A DNA stretch of 64,000 nucleotides, taken from positions 1-64,000 of the forward strand of contig ONPN01000007.1 in NCBI GenBank assembly GCA_900319695.1, given 5' to 3'. This DNA is from an uncultured Eubacteriales bacterium (GTDB taxonomy: Bacteria > Bacillota > Clostridia > Oscillospirales > Oscillospiraceae). Positions within the stretch are counted from its first letter, which is position 1, and every line of letters starts with the position of its first letter. The translations under genes were made by a program, and so were the position numbers. Positions 18,034-25,359 of this stretch are shown here, piece by piece. The notes beneath the pieces are model-generated. The model was not told the DNA's origin. It did not search any database and saw only the letters and a list, made by a program, of their open reading frames with translations.

Positions 18034-18082
18034 CGAAAGTCTCCTTTCCAAGTTCGGGATCGGGGTGGCGATCCCTTTACTC

Positions 18083-18113
18083 TCAGTATGCCCCGTGGAA
18101 AGAAGATTATTCG
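18083..18113 (-). promoter_or_regulatory. Putative sigma-G/sigma-F type promoter of the spore coat pair
   Basis: Reading the minus strand, CGAATA is followed after 17 bases by CATACTG, about 50 bases ahead of the first coat gene start. This resembles the forespore consensus (GNATR, 15-18 bases, CATNNTA), with the last -10 base divergent. Confidence 0.5.
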
Positions 18114-18119
18114 GTTTTT

Positions 18120-19496
18120 TTATGAAAGACGGGACGCGCTCTGCAGCCGTCTGCGGCGTCTGATGTAGAAGTACGCAAGCTCGATCGCGCAGCAGCTCAT
18201 CCAGCCGACCGGGTAGCCGAAGGCCACGAGCGTCGGGGTGTTTGCGACATAGTGCGTTACGAAAAACAGATAGATCTGACGCAGGGCGACGAAGGTGGAG
18301 AGCATGATGATCATTGGCCCGCGGGAATCCCCGCGCCCGCGCAGGGCGCCGGCGAGGACGTGGTTGATGCAGTTAAAGAGCAGGAAGAAGGTGTTCGTGC
18401 GGATAAACAGCACGCCGAACTCGATCACCTTCTGATCCGGCGAGAAGAGCCGCACCGACCACGGCGCGAAGACGATGAGGGCCGCGGCGATGGCGCCTGT
18501 GACGCCGCAGCTTAAAATCAGGGCCGAGACGGTGCCGCGGTCCGCGCGCCGTTCCTCTCCCGCGCCGATGTTCTGGCTGACGAAGGTGGTGGCGGCCATG
18601 GCCATGCTCTGCATGGGCAGCATGATGAACTGATCCAGCTTGTTGTAGCTGCTCCAGCCCGCCATGACGTCGGAGCCGAAGACGTTGATATAGCCCTGCA
18701 CGAAGATGTTGGAGAACGCGGTGATGACCGACTGGATCGCGGCGGGCATGCCCACGGCGAAAATTTTCTTCAGAATGCCGGCGTCAATCCGCAGCTCCCG
18801 CCAGCTCAGGCGGTAGATGTCCTTTGTCCGGGTGAGCAGCACCAGGATCAGCGTGGCCGACAGGAACTGCGCCAGCACCGTGGCAATGGCGGCGCCCGCG
18901 ATCCCGGTCTTGAGGACAATGACAAAGAAGAGGTCGAGCACGATGTTCAGCACGCTCGTCAGGATCAGGAAGTACAGGGGCCTTGTCGAGTCCCCCACGG
19001 CGCGCAGGATGCCGCTGCCCATGTTGTAGATGAGCAGACCGGAGATACCACCGAGATAGATTTTGAGATACAGCGAGGCGTCCGCAAACACATCCTCCGG
19101 CGTGCGCATGAAGCGCAGCATGGCCCCCACGGTCAGGACGCTGACAACGCTCAGCACAGCGCTCAGGATAAAGGTCGCGGCCATGGTGGTCTCCACAGCG
19201 GCGTGCAGCTTCTCCATGTTCTTCGCGCCGAAGTAGCGCCCGATGACGACCGCCGCTCCGACGGAAAAGCCGTTGAAGAAGAAGACCAGCATGTTCACGA
19301 TCACCGTGGTCGAGCCGATGGCGGCGAGGGCCTGCTTGCTGACGAAGTTGCCCACGATGACGGAGTCCACCGTGTTGTAGAGCATCTGAAAGACATTGCC
19401 CAGCATCAGGGGCAGAGCGAAGAGAATGAGCTGGCGCATGATCGGCCCCTGCGTCATGTCGCGGGCCGTGCTGCTGTGTGTATGTAAGTTTGCCAT
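18120..19496 (-). CDS. MATE family efflux transporter
   Basis: A 458-residue protein with about 12 membrane segments. MTQGPIMRQLILFALPLMLGN followed by LYNTVDSVIVG is the typical MATE N-terminus, and the second half repeats the pattern (VGMPAAIQSVI). It exports an organic cation, drug or metabolite in exchange for sodium or protons. The start at 19496 is chosen because AGTAAGG lies just upstream and 32 extra upstream codons would overlap the previous gene. It begins five bases after the stop of the AsnB-like gene, so the two are co-transcribed, suggesting that the exporter carries the product of that enzyme. Confidence 0.9.
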   Translation of the reverse strand: MANLHTHSSTARDMTQGPIMRQLILFALPLMLGNVFQMLYNTVDSVIVGNFVSKQALAAIGSTTVIVNMLVFFFNGFSVGAAVVIGRYFGAKNMEKLHAAVETTMAATFILSAVLSVVSVLTVGAMLRFMRTPEDVFADASLYLKIYLGGISGLLIYNMGSGILRAVGDSTRPLYFLILTSVLNIVLDLFFVIVLKTGIAGAAIATVLAQFLSATLILVLLTRTKDIYRLSWRELRIDAGILKKIFAVGMPAAIQSVITAFSNIFVQGYINVFGSDVMAGWSSYNKLDQFIMLPMQSMAMAATTFVSQNIGAGEERRADRGTVSALILSCGVTGAIAAALIVFAPWSVRLFSPDQKVIEFGVLFIRTNTFFLLFNCINHVLAGALRGRGDSRGPMIIMLSTFVALRQIYLFFVTHYVANTPTLVAFGYPVGWMSCCAIELAYFYIRRRRRLQSASRLS

Positions 19497-19500
19497 GGCC

Positions 19501-21276
19501 TTACTCAAACTCCGTCCTGTACCACTTGCTGAACACATACAGCGCCCAGAGGACGACCGAGCGGTCGGCGCGGAGGGACACATGCTCGTCAATCAGGCGC
19601 TGCACGAAATCCGCGTCGAAGATTTTGAGCGCGTCCAGCCTCTCCCGTGACAGCTCCTGTCTGAGATCGTCCAGCAGCGGGCCTCTGAACCAGCTCGCCA
19701 CCGGGGGCATGAAGCCCTTCTTGGAGGCGGTCATCAGCTCCGGCGGGATCACGTCGGCAAAGGCGTCCTTGAGGATGAGCTTACCGTTGGCCCCGCGCTG
19801 CTTAAACTCCGGCGGGATGCGGAAGGCCGCGTCCAGCACGCCCTTCGACAGCAGCGGCATGTGGGTGTTCACACCCGCGAGACGGCTCATGGAGCCCATT
19901 TTCGCCATCATACAGCCGTCGACCATGATCTTGAGATCGACATAGAGGGTGTTCGTAAGCTCGTCGGTCTTGTCCCTGTTGACGCTGTAGAGCCGCGCCA
20001 CGGTGTCGCTCCTGCGGTCGGCCGTGTTCCCCTTGAGCAGGCGGTCGAGGTCACTGTCCCCCAGGCAGAGCTGGAGCATGCGGCGGCGCATCTCATAGGG
20101 CTCCATCTCCGCGCAGGCAAAGACCTTGCGGAACTTTCTGCTGGCGGAGCTGTTGTCCGGCAGAGCGAGCACGCCCATATGTGCGAGCTTTCTGATCGGT
20201 GCGGGGACCATCTTCAATTTATCCACATAGTGGCGGATGAAATACTTGTTGGAGCCCGCGAAGATCTGATCGCTGCCGTCGCCGGTGAGGACGTTCACGA
20301 CCCCCTGTTCGGCGGCGAAACGGTTGATGATCCAGGTCGGCACGGCGGAGTCGTCGGCAAAGGGCTGGTCGAAGCCCGCGATGATCTTGTCAAGCTCGCC
20401 CAGCGCCTCGTCATAGTCAAGGATGTAGACGTGGTGGTTGGTGCGATGGGCCTTGGCGGCGATCTCCGCGCGCGGGCTCTCGTCGAAGGCCTCCTCCTTA
20501 AAGCCGATGGTGAAGGTGTCGAGAGACCTGCCCAGCAGCGTGGCCGCCGCGCCCGTGACGATGGTGGAGTCGATGCCGCCGGAGAGGAAGACGCCGTTGA
20601 GGCCGGGAAAAAGCCTCTCTTCCAGAGACGCAAGCGTCGCCTCGCGCAGCTCTCTTTTGCAGCGCTCATAGTCGTAGACCATGTTCTCGCTGCGGCAGGA
20701 CACGTCCCACCAGCAGCGCTCCTCGTATGTGACGCGGCCGTTCTCCAGCTTTGCTGCGACAAGATGGCCGGGCATCAGCGCGTGTATCCCGTCAAAGATC
20801 GTGTCCGGCGCGGGAATGTAGCGCAGGGAGAAATAGTCGCTCAGTCCCGCGACAGAGAGCTTTTTCTCCACAAGCCCGGCGTTTGCAAGCGGCGAGAGCT
20901 TTTCGGACGCGGCGATAAAGTTCTCCCCCGCCGCCCAGTAGAGCGGCAGACCGCCGAAGTGGTCGCGGGCAAAGAGCAGGCGCTTTTCCTCGAGGTCAAC
21001 AAGCATGAGGGTAAACTTGCCTTCCATGTGCCCGAGGAAATCCTCCCCGTACTTGCGCCAGGCGGCGGTGATCCACTCCTCCGGGCGCTCGTGCGGGAGC
21101 AGGGTATCGTCATAGCGGTAGACCGTGCCGCTGAACGTGCAGAGCAGCCCATCCTCGCGGTAAGCCTCGCCGCCGAGAAACACGTCGTCCAGCGGTCTGA
21201 TCGCCCGGTCCCCGAAGCTGCCGCACAGCGCTTCGGCGCGGGCTTCTCCGCCGAGCAGCGCAAAATGATCGTTCAT
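19501..21276 (-). CDS. Asparagine synthetase B-like protein lacking the glutaminase cysteine
   Basis: A 591-residue protein with an N-terminal Ntn glutaminase-like domain (about 1-190) and a C-terminal ATP-pyrophosphatase synthetase domain; the PP-loop LSGGIDST is at residues 231-238, followed by GFKEEAFDES and GDGSDQIFAGS. The protein begins MNDHFALLGG, so the cysteine at position 2 that releases ammonia in AsnB is absent. GDGSDQIFAGS also departs from the usual GDGADELFGGY. Such changes are known in beta-lactam synthetase and lasso-peptide cyclase, which adenylate a carboxylate and close an amide without glutamine. The true substrate is unknown. It forms an operon with a MATE exporter and is divergent from the E2-like/ligase pair. 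Confidence 0.8.
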   Translation of the reverse strand: MNDHFALLGGEARAEALCGSFGDRAIRPLDDVFLGGEAYREDGLLCTFSGTVYRYDDTLLPHERPEEWITAAWRKYGEDFLGHMEGKFTLMLVDLEEKRLLFARDHFGGLPLYWAAGENFIAASEKLSPLANAGLVEKKLSVAGLSDYFSLRYIPAPDTIFDGIHALMPGHLVAAKLENGRVTYEERCWWDVSCRSENMVYDYERCKRELREATLASLEERLFPGLNGVFLSGGIDSTIVTGAAATLLGRSLDTFTIGFKEEAFDESPRAEIAAKAHRTNHHVYILDYDEALGELDKIIAGFDQPFADDSAVPTWIINRFAAEQGVVNVLTGDGSDQIFAGSNKYFIRHYVDKLKMVPAPIRKLAHMGVLALPDNSSASRKFRKVFACAEMEPYEMRRRMLQLCLGDSDLDRLLKGNTADRRSDTVARLYSVNRDKTDELTNTLYVDLKIMVDGCMMAKMGSMSRLAGVNTHMPLLSKGVLDAAFRIPPEFKQRGANGKLILKDAFADVIPPELMTASKKGFMPPVASWFRGPLLDDLRQELSRERLDALKIFDADFVQRLIDEHVSLRADRSVVLWALYVFSKWYRTEFE

Positions 21277-21306
21277 CTGTCATCACTCCATAAGTTGTTT
21301 TTTTCC

Positions 21307-21335
21307 ATCTTAGCAAATACCGCGTGATAAGTCAA
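21307..21335 (-). promoter_or_regulatory. Promoter of the AsnB-like/MATE operon
   Basis: On the minus strand TTGACT and TAAGAT are separated by 17 bases, about 30 bases ahead of the AsnB-like start, which has GGAG nine bases upstream. Confidence 0.55.
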
Positions 21336-21369
21336 ATATTGACGCCGTAATCGGTGCTTTAATATTTTG

Positions 21370-21398
21370 TTGCAAATACGCGCCGACGGCGGTATACT
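21370..21398 (+). promoter_or_regulatory. Promoter of the E2-like acyltransferase gene
   Basis: TTGCAA at 21370-21375 and TATACT at 21393-21398, 17-base spacing, ahead of the ATG at 21436 with AGAGGAG. It lies back to back with the AsnB-like promoter in a 159-base divergent region. Confidence 0.7.
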
Positions 21399-21435
21399 AT
21401 AAAATATTGAGTTTCAAGACAGAGGAGACAAGCAT

Positions 21436-22314
21436 ATGGAACAGAGACCCAAAAAGAGGGGCGACCGCTTTGACGGTTACTGGCTGCGGGACGAGGCGCC
21501 CGCGCTCACCCAGTTCACAGCCTACCTCATGCCCAACCGCACCGACAGCGAGGCGCATATCAATGTGGACTTTGACTGCCGCCCGCTCGACGCCTTTCTC
21601 GCGAAAAAGAACGCGGGGCGCACCGAGGACAAATATACCTATTTTCATCTCTTTCTCGCCGCGGCGGTCAAGTGCTTTGTACTGCGCCCCAGGATGAACC
21701 GCTTTATCGCCGGCAACCGCCTGTACATGCGCGACCATATCTCCGTGTCCTTTGTCGTCAAGAAACGCTTTGAGGACAAGTCGGAGGAAGGTTTGGCCTA
21801 CAAGCGCTACGACGAGAAAGACACCATCGACACCCTGCACGAGTCCATCATGCAGGAGATCCACCAGTGCCGCCGGGAGGATGTGCTGGATAATTCCTCC
21901 GACCTGATGACAAAGCTGATCAGGCTGCCGCGCTGGCTGCTGCACATCATCATGGACATTCTTTTCGCCCTCGACCGCAAGGGCAAGGTGCCCTATGAGC
22001 TCATCAAGGCCGACCCGAATTACTCCTCCATTTTTATGAGCAATCTCGGCTCCATCGGCATGGACAGCGGCTACCACCATCTCAACAACTGGGGCACCAA
22101 CTCCTTCTTCGCCATGATCGGCAAGAAGCACCTGGCCCCTGAATGGCACGAGGACGGGACGTGCACGGTCCGCCCGGTCATCTCCCTGGGCTTTACGCTG
22201 GACGAGCGCATCGGCGACGGCTACTACTATGCCGGCACCGTCCGCCTGCTGCGCAAGCTGCTGGAAAACCCGGAGCTTTTGGAGCTCCCCTTCTCCACGC
22301 CGGTCAATTATTAA
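21436..22314 (+). CDS. 2-oxoacid dehydrogenase E2-like acyltransferase, no lipoyl domain
   Basis: A 292-residue protein consisting only of a CAT/E2-type catalytic core, with no lipoyl or subunit-binding domain and no E1 or E3 gene nearby. YTYFHLFLAAAVKCFVLRP and RDHISVSFVVKKRF match the trimeric acyltransferase fold. The active-site signature DHRxxDG reads DERIGDGYYYAG near residue 258, so the catalytic histidine is replaced by glutamate. I recall a stand-alone Clostridial family with this same change, often beside an acyl-CoA ligase as here. Inference: a CoA-dependent acyl transfer or condensation-like step using acyl-CoA made by the next gene. Confidence 0.75.
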   Translation: MEQRPKKRGDRFDGYWLRDEAPALTQFTAYLMPNRTDSEAHINVDFDCRPLDAFLAKKNAGRTEDKYTYFHLFLAAAVKCFVLRPRMNRFIAGNRLYMRDHISVSFVVKKRFEDKSEEGLAYKRYDEKDTIDTLHESIMQEIHQCRREDVLDNSSDLMTKLIRLPRWLLHIIMDILFALDRKGKVPYELIKADPNYSSIFMSNLGSIGMDSGYHHLNNWGTNSFFAMIGKKHLAPEWHEDGTCTVRPVISLGFTLDERIGDGYYYAGTVRLLRKLLENPELLELPFSTPVNY

Positions 22315-22347
22315 AATCACTGTGAAACAATGTTTCACAGTGATTTT
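22313..22347. terminator. Perfect 16-bp hairpin after the E2-like gene
   Basis: AAAATCACTGTGAAAC, loop AAT, GTTTCACAGTGATTTT. It starts on the stop codon and ends in a short T run. It probably ends or attenuates transcription before the ligase gene. Confidence 0.8.
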
Positions 22348-22351
22348 AGGG

Positions 22352-22461
22352 ACTCGCGCTTATCGCACGCGGCTTGCGTGAGACGCCGCGTTTGGTCGGC
22401 GCGAGGGCTCGCATCTCTCGCCTTATGGTGTTTTTGAGGCGGCAAAGCTGCCTCAAAAACA
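22352..22461 (+). other. Structured leader before the acyl-CoA ligase gene
   Basis: Outer arms CTCGCGC (near 22353) and GCGCGAG (near 22398) enclose further GC-rich inverted sequence. A GTTTTTGAGGC/GCCTCAAAAAC hairpin follows at about 22430-22460. No coding potential. It may be an attenuator or a repeat. Confidence 0.45.
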
Positions 22462-22506
22462 AATAAAAAATCCTATAGAAAAAAACAGGAAGGATAAGAA
22501 AGAACA

Positions 22507-24225
22507 ATGGAAATCACCGCGAAGCAGCCGTGGCTGGGAAGCCTCGGCGAGGTTCCGGCCACGCTGGACTATTTTCAGGGCTCCATGGTGGAAAAAGTCG
22601 AGAGCATCGCCGCGCAGTACCCCAGCAACATTGCCTTCGACTTTATGGGCAAGTCCACCACCTATAAGGATATGGCGGCAAACATCGAAAAATGCGCCCG
22701 CAGTCTGCGCACCATCGGCGTGCGCGAAAACGACCGCGTCACCATCGCCATGCCGAACTGCCCCCAGGCCATCTATATGTTCTACGCCGTGAACCTGATC
22801 GGCGCGGTGGCCAACATGGTCCACCCCCTGTCCAGCGAAAAGGAGCTGGAATTTTATATCAACGAATCGAAGAGCGTCACAGTCGTGACCCTCGATCAGT
22901 TCTACCACAAGTTTGAGGCGATCCGCGAAAACACCTGCGTGGTAAACATTGTCATCGCCCGCATCCGCGACGCGCTGTCAAGGCCGCTCCGAGTCGGCTA
23001 CATGCTGACCGAGGGACGCAAGATCAAAAAGATCCCCGAGGACGCCCCCGTCATCATGTGGGACGAGTTTATGCGCCTCGGCAAGGCCTGCTTCTGGAAC
23101 TACAAGGTCAAACGCGAGGCCGACGATCCCGCCGTCATCCTCTACTCCGGCGGCACCACCGGCACCACCAAGGGCATTCTGCTGACGAATCTCAACTTCA
23201 ACGCCCTCGGCCAGCAGGTCATCGCCACGAATCCCATGTTCCGTGTGGGGGACAAGATGCTCGCCGCCATGCCGCTCTTCCACGGCTTCGGCCTCGGCGT
23301 GTGCATCCACACGATGCTCTCCCAGGGCGGCCGCTGCATCCTGGTGCCGCGCTTTACCGCCGAGAGCTATTCCAAGCTCATCACCAAGTACCGCTGCAAC
23401 TTCATCGCGGGCGTGCCCACGCTGTACGAGGCCCTGCTGCGCCTGCCGAACATGGAGAAAGCGGATCTGAGCTGTCTCAAGGGCGTCTTCTCCGGCGGCG
23501 ACTCCCTGTCGGTCGAGCTCAAAAAGAAATTTGACAAGTTCCTCTACGACCACAAGGCCGTCATCCAGGTGCGCGAGGGCTACGGCACGACCGAGACCGT
23601 CACCGCCTGCTGCCTGACCCCGGTCAACAAGGCCAAGGAGGGCAGCATCGGCATTCCCTTCCCCGACACCTATATCAAGATCGTCAAGCCCGGCACGGAC
23701 GAGGAACTGCCCTACGGCGAGGAAGGCGAGATCCTGCTCGCGGGCCCGACGGTCATGCGGGAGTACATCAACCACCCCGAGGAGACCGCCCAGACTCTGC
23801 GAAAGCACGCGGACGGGCTGACCTGGGTCTACACCGGCGACCTCGGCACCATGGACGAGGAGGGCTTCATCTACTTCCGGGGCCGCTCCAAGCGCATGAT
23901 CGTCTCCTCCGGCTACAACATCTACCCCGCCCAGCTTGAGAATATCTTTGACGCAAACGAGCTTGTGCAGATGAGCTGCGTCATCGGTGTACCCGACCCC
24001 TACCGCATGAGCAGACCCAAGGTCTTCGTGACGCTCAAGCCGGGCGTGGAGCCCAGCGAAGAGACGCGGAAGGCCATCATGGACTACGCCTCCAAGCGCA
24101 TCGCAAAATACGCCATGCCCAAGGAACTGGAGTTCCGCGATACCCTGCCCAAGACCCTCGTCGGCAAGGTGGCCTACCGCCAGCTTGAGGAGGAGGAAGC
24201 CGCCAAACGCGGCGAGGGAAAATAA
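22507..24225 (+). CDS. Acyl-CoA synthetase / AMP-dependent ligase
   Basis: A 572-residue ANL-superfamily adenylating enzyme. The phosphate-binding loop ILYSGGTTGTTKG lies near residue 213, the A5 motif EGYGTTET near 358, and YTGDLGTMDEEG plus FRGRSKRMIVSSGYN near 440-465 close the nucleotide site. C-terminal PKTLVGKVAYR carries the catalytic lysine of the thiolation conformer. It activates a carboxylic acid as acyl-AMP and probably passes it to CoA; chain length cannot be read. It lies downstream of the E2-like acyltransferase, separated by a strong hairpin, and is likely its acyl donor supplier. Confidence 0.88.
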   Translation: MEITAKQPWLGSLGEVPATLDYFQGSMVEKVESIAAQYPSNIAFDFMGKSTTYKDMAANIEKCARSLRTIGVRENDRVTIAMPNCPQAIYMFYAVNLIGAVANMVHPLSSEKELEFYINESKSVTVVTLDQFYHKFEAIRENTCVVNIVIARIRDALSRPLRVGYMLTEGRKIKKIPEDAPVIMWDEFMRLGKACFWNYKVKREADDPAVILYSGGTTGTTKGILLTNLNFNALGQQVIATNPMFRVGDKMLAAMPLFHGFGLGVCIHTMLSQGGRCILVPRFTAESYSKLITKYRCNFIAGVPTLYEALLRLPNMEKADLSCLKGVFSGGDSLSVELKKKFDKFLYDHKAVIQVREGYGTTETVTACCLTPVNKAKEGSIGIPFPDTYIKIVKPGTDEELPYGEEGEILLAGPTVMREYINHPEETAQTLRKHADGLTWVYTGDLGTMDEEGFIYFRGRSKRMIVSSGYNIYPAQLENIFDANELVQMSCVIGVPDPYRMSRPKVFVTLKPGVEPSEETRKAIMDYASKRIAKYAMPKELEFRDTLPKTLVGKVAYRQLEEEEAAKRGEGK

Positions 24226-24250
24226 AACAAGAAAAAAGTTCCCCATAAAC

Positions 24251-24280
24251 CGTAGGGGCGACCCTTGCGGTCGCCCGCGC
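24251..24280 (+). repeat. Dispersed repeat family D, short copy
   Basis: CGTAGGGGCGACCCTTGCGG followed by TCGCCCGCGC: a hairpin of GGGGCGACC with GGTCGCCC. The same CGTAGGGG end and GATC/GACC stem occur at 27769-27852. Confidence 0.6.
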
Positions 24281-24303
24281 GGAACATTTCTAAAAATTGC
24301 AAT

Positions 24304-24348
24304 AAACGTATGGCGAATTCGCGGATTGTACGAATTCGCCATACGTTT
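24304..24348. terminator. Bidirectional terminator, perfect 18-bp stem
   Basis: AAACGTATGGCGAATTCG, nine-base loop, CGAATTCGCCATACGTTT. It sits between the convergent acyl-CoA ligase and ZIP transporter genes, with T-rich sequence beyond the stem. Confidence 0.85.
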
Positions 24349-24419
24349 TATATGAGATTGTTACTCTGCACTGTCGGGAGGCTGACAGCCTTCCTTACAG
24401 AATTTTACAGCGTCGTTTT

Positions 24420-25151
24420 TTACCCCAGCGCCACGTCCAGCGCCGTCATCAGGGCAAAGCCCCCGACGAAGCCGAGCGCGCCGGCGCGTCCCTCCGCCGC
24501 AGGGCAGAGCTCCCGCGCGGTGACATAGAGCATGGCACCGGCGGAAAAGCTCAAAAGCCAGGGCATCGCGGGCCGGGCAAGCGACGCCGCGAAGACCGCG
24601 AGCAGGCCGAACACCGGCTCCACCACCCCGGAGGCCGCGCCCCAGAGAAAGGCCCGCCCCCGCCCCATGCCTCTTGACCGCAGCGGGAGCGACACCGCCG
24701 CGCCCTCCGGGAAGTTCTGCACCCCGATCCCGAGGGCAAGGGTCAGGGCGGCGGCAAGGCTCTCCCCCTCCCCGGCGAGGGCGAAGGCCAGCCCCACCGC
24801 CATGCCCTCCGGGATATTGTGCAGGGTGATCGCGGTGAAGAGCAGGCCCTCTTCCCGCGCGCCCTTCTGCAAGTCCTCCGCCGCGAGCAGAAAGAGCGCG
24901 CCCAAAACGATCCCCGCCGCCGCTGGCAGCCACGCGGGCACGCGGCCCTCCGCCCGCGCCTGCTCGATGGCAGGCAGCAGCAGGCTCCAGAAGGAGGCCG
25001 CCGTCATCACGCCCCCGGCAAAGCCCGGCAGCACCGCCTGAAAGCGCGGCTCAAAGTCCCGCAGAAAAAACACCGTCGCCGCCCCCAGGGCGGTCATCAA
25101 AAAAATAAACTGCGTGCCCCCGATGGCCCACAGAAAAGTTGACAGATTCAT
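24420..25151 (-). CDS. ZIP family metal transporter
   Basis: A 243-residue membrane protein with eight predicted helices. HNIPEGMAVGLAFA (TM4) and QNFPEGAAVSLPL (TM5) are the two metal-binding motifs of ZIP/GufA-type zinc and divalent metal importers, the second with Gln in place of the usual His. Length is normal for the bacterial GufA group. The ATG at 25151 is preferred because GGGAGG sits five bases upstream; the upstream ATG at 25166 lies inside the hairpin that contains this ribosome site. No metal regulator lies nearby, so control may be at the leader hairpin. Confidence 0.88.
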   Translation of the reverse strand: MNLSTFLWAIGGTQFIFLMTALGAATVFFLRDFEPRFQAVLPGFAGGVMTAASFWSLLLPAIEQARAEGRVPAWLPAAAGIVLGALFLLAAEDLQKGAREEGLLFTAITLHNIPEGMAVGLAFALAGEGESLAAALTLALGIGVQNFPEGAAVSLPLRSRGMGRGRAFLWGAASGVVEPVFGLLAVFAASLARPAMPWLLSFSAGAMLYVTARELCPAAEGRAGALGFVGGFALMTALDVALG

Positions 25152-25156
25152 AAACG

Positions 25157-25193
25157 CCTCCCGCATGTTCCCTGCTACAGGGTATGCGGGAGG
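25157..25193 (-). promoter_or_regulatory. Hairpin that sequesters the ZIP ribosome binding site
   Basis: Perfect arms CCTCCCGCAT / ATGCGGGAGG with an inner CCCTG/CAGGG stem. On the minus-strand transcript the 3' arm contains the GGGAGG ribosome site for the ATG at 25151, so the stem would block initiation. Confidence 0.6.
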
Positions 25194-25359
25194 AGTGTGG
25201 AGTGTGAAGAGTGAAGAGTGAAGAGTGGAGAGTGGAGAGTGGAGAGTGGAGAGTGGAGAGTGGAGAGTGGAGTTAAGGTGTCGCTGCGCGACTGTTAAAT
25301 ATCATCCGCGAAGCGGACAACTCCTAACTCCTAACTCCTAACTCCACACTCCACTCTCA
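25194..25359. repeat. Foldback repeat element, family C, long copy
   Basis: Left arm of tandem GAGTGGA/GAAGAGT units, a centre with GAGTTAAGGTGTCGC and ATCATCCGCGAAGCGG, and a right arm of ACTCCTA units ending ACTCCACACTCCACTCTC. The arms are inverted relative to each other. The right end runs into the anti-sigma-like gene's stop codon. It is related to the short copy at 10305-10345. Confidence 0.65.

Noticed and set aside
18120..21276. Lasso peptide cluster
   Set aside because: The AsnB-like protein lacks Cys2 like a cyclase, but no precursor peptide, RRE protein or transglutaminase-like protease was found nearby.
25194..25359. CRISPR array
   Set aside because: Units are 7-8 bases, contiguous, without spacers, and there is no cas gene.
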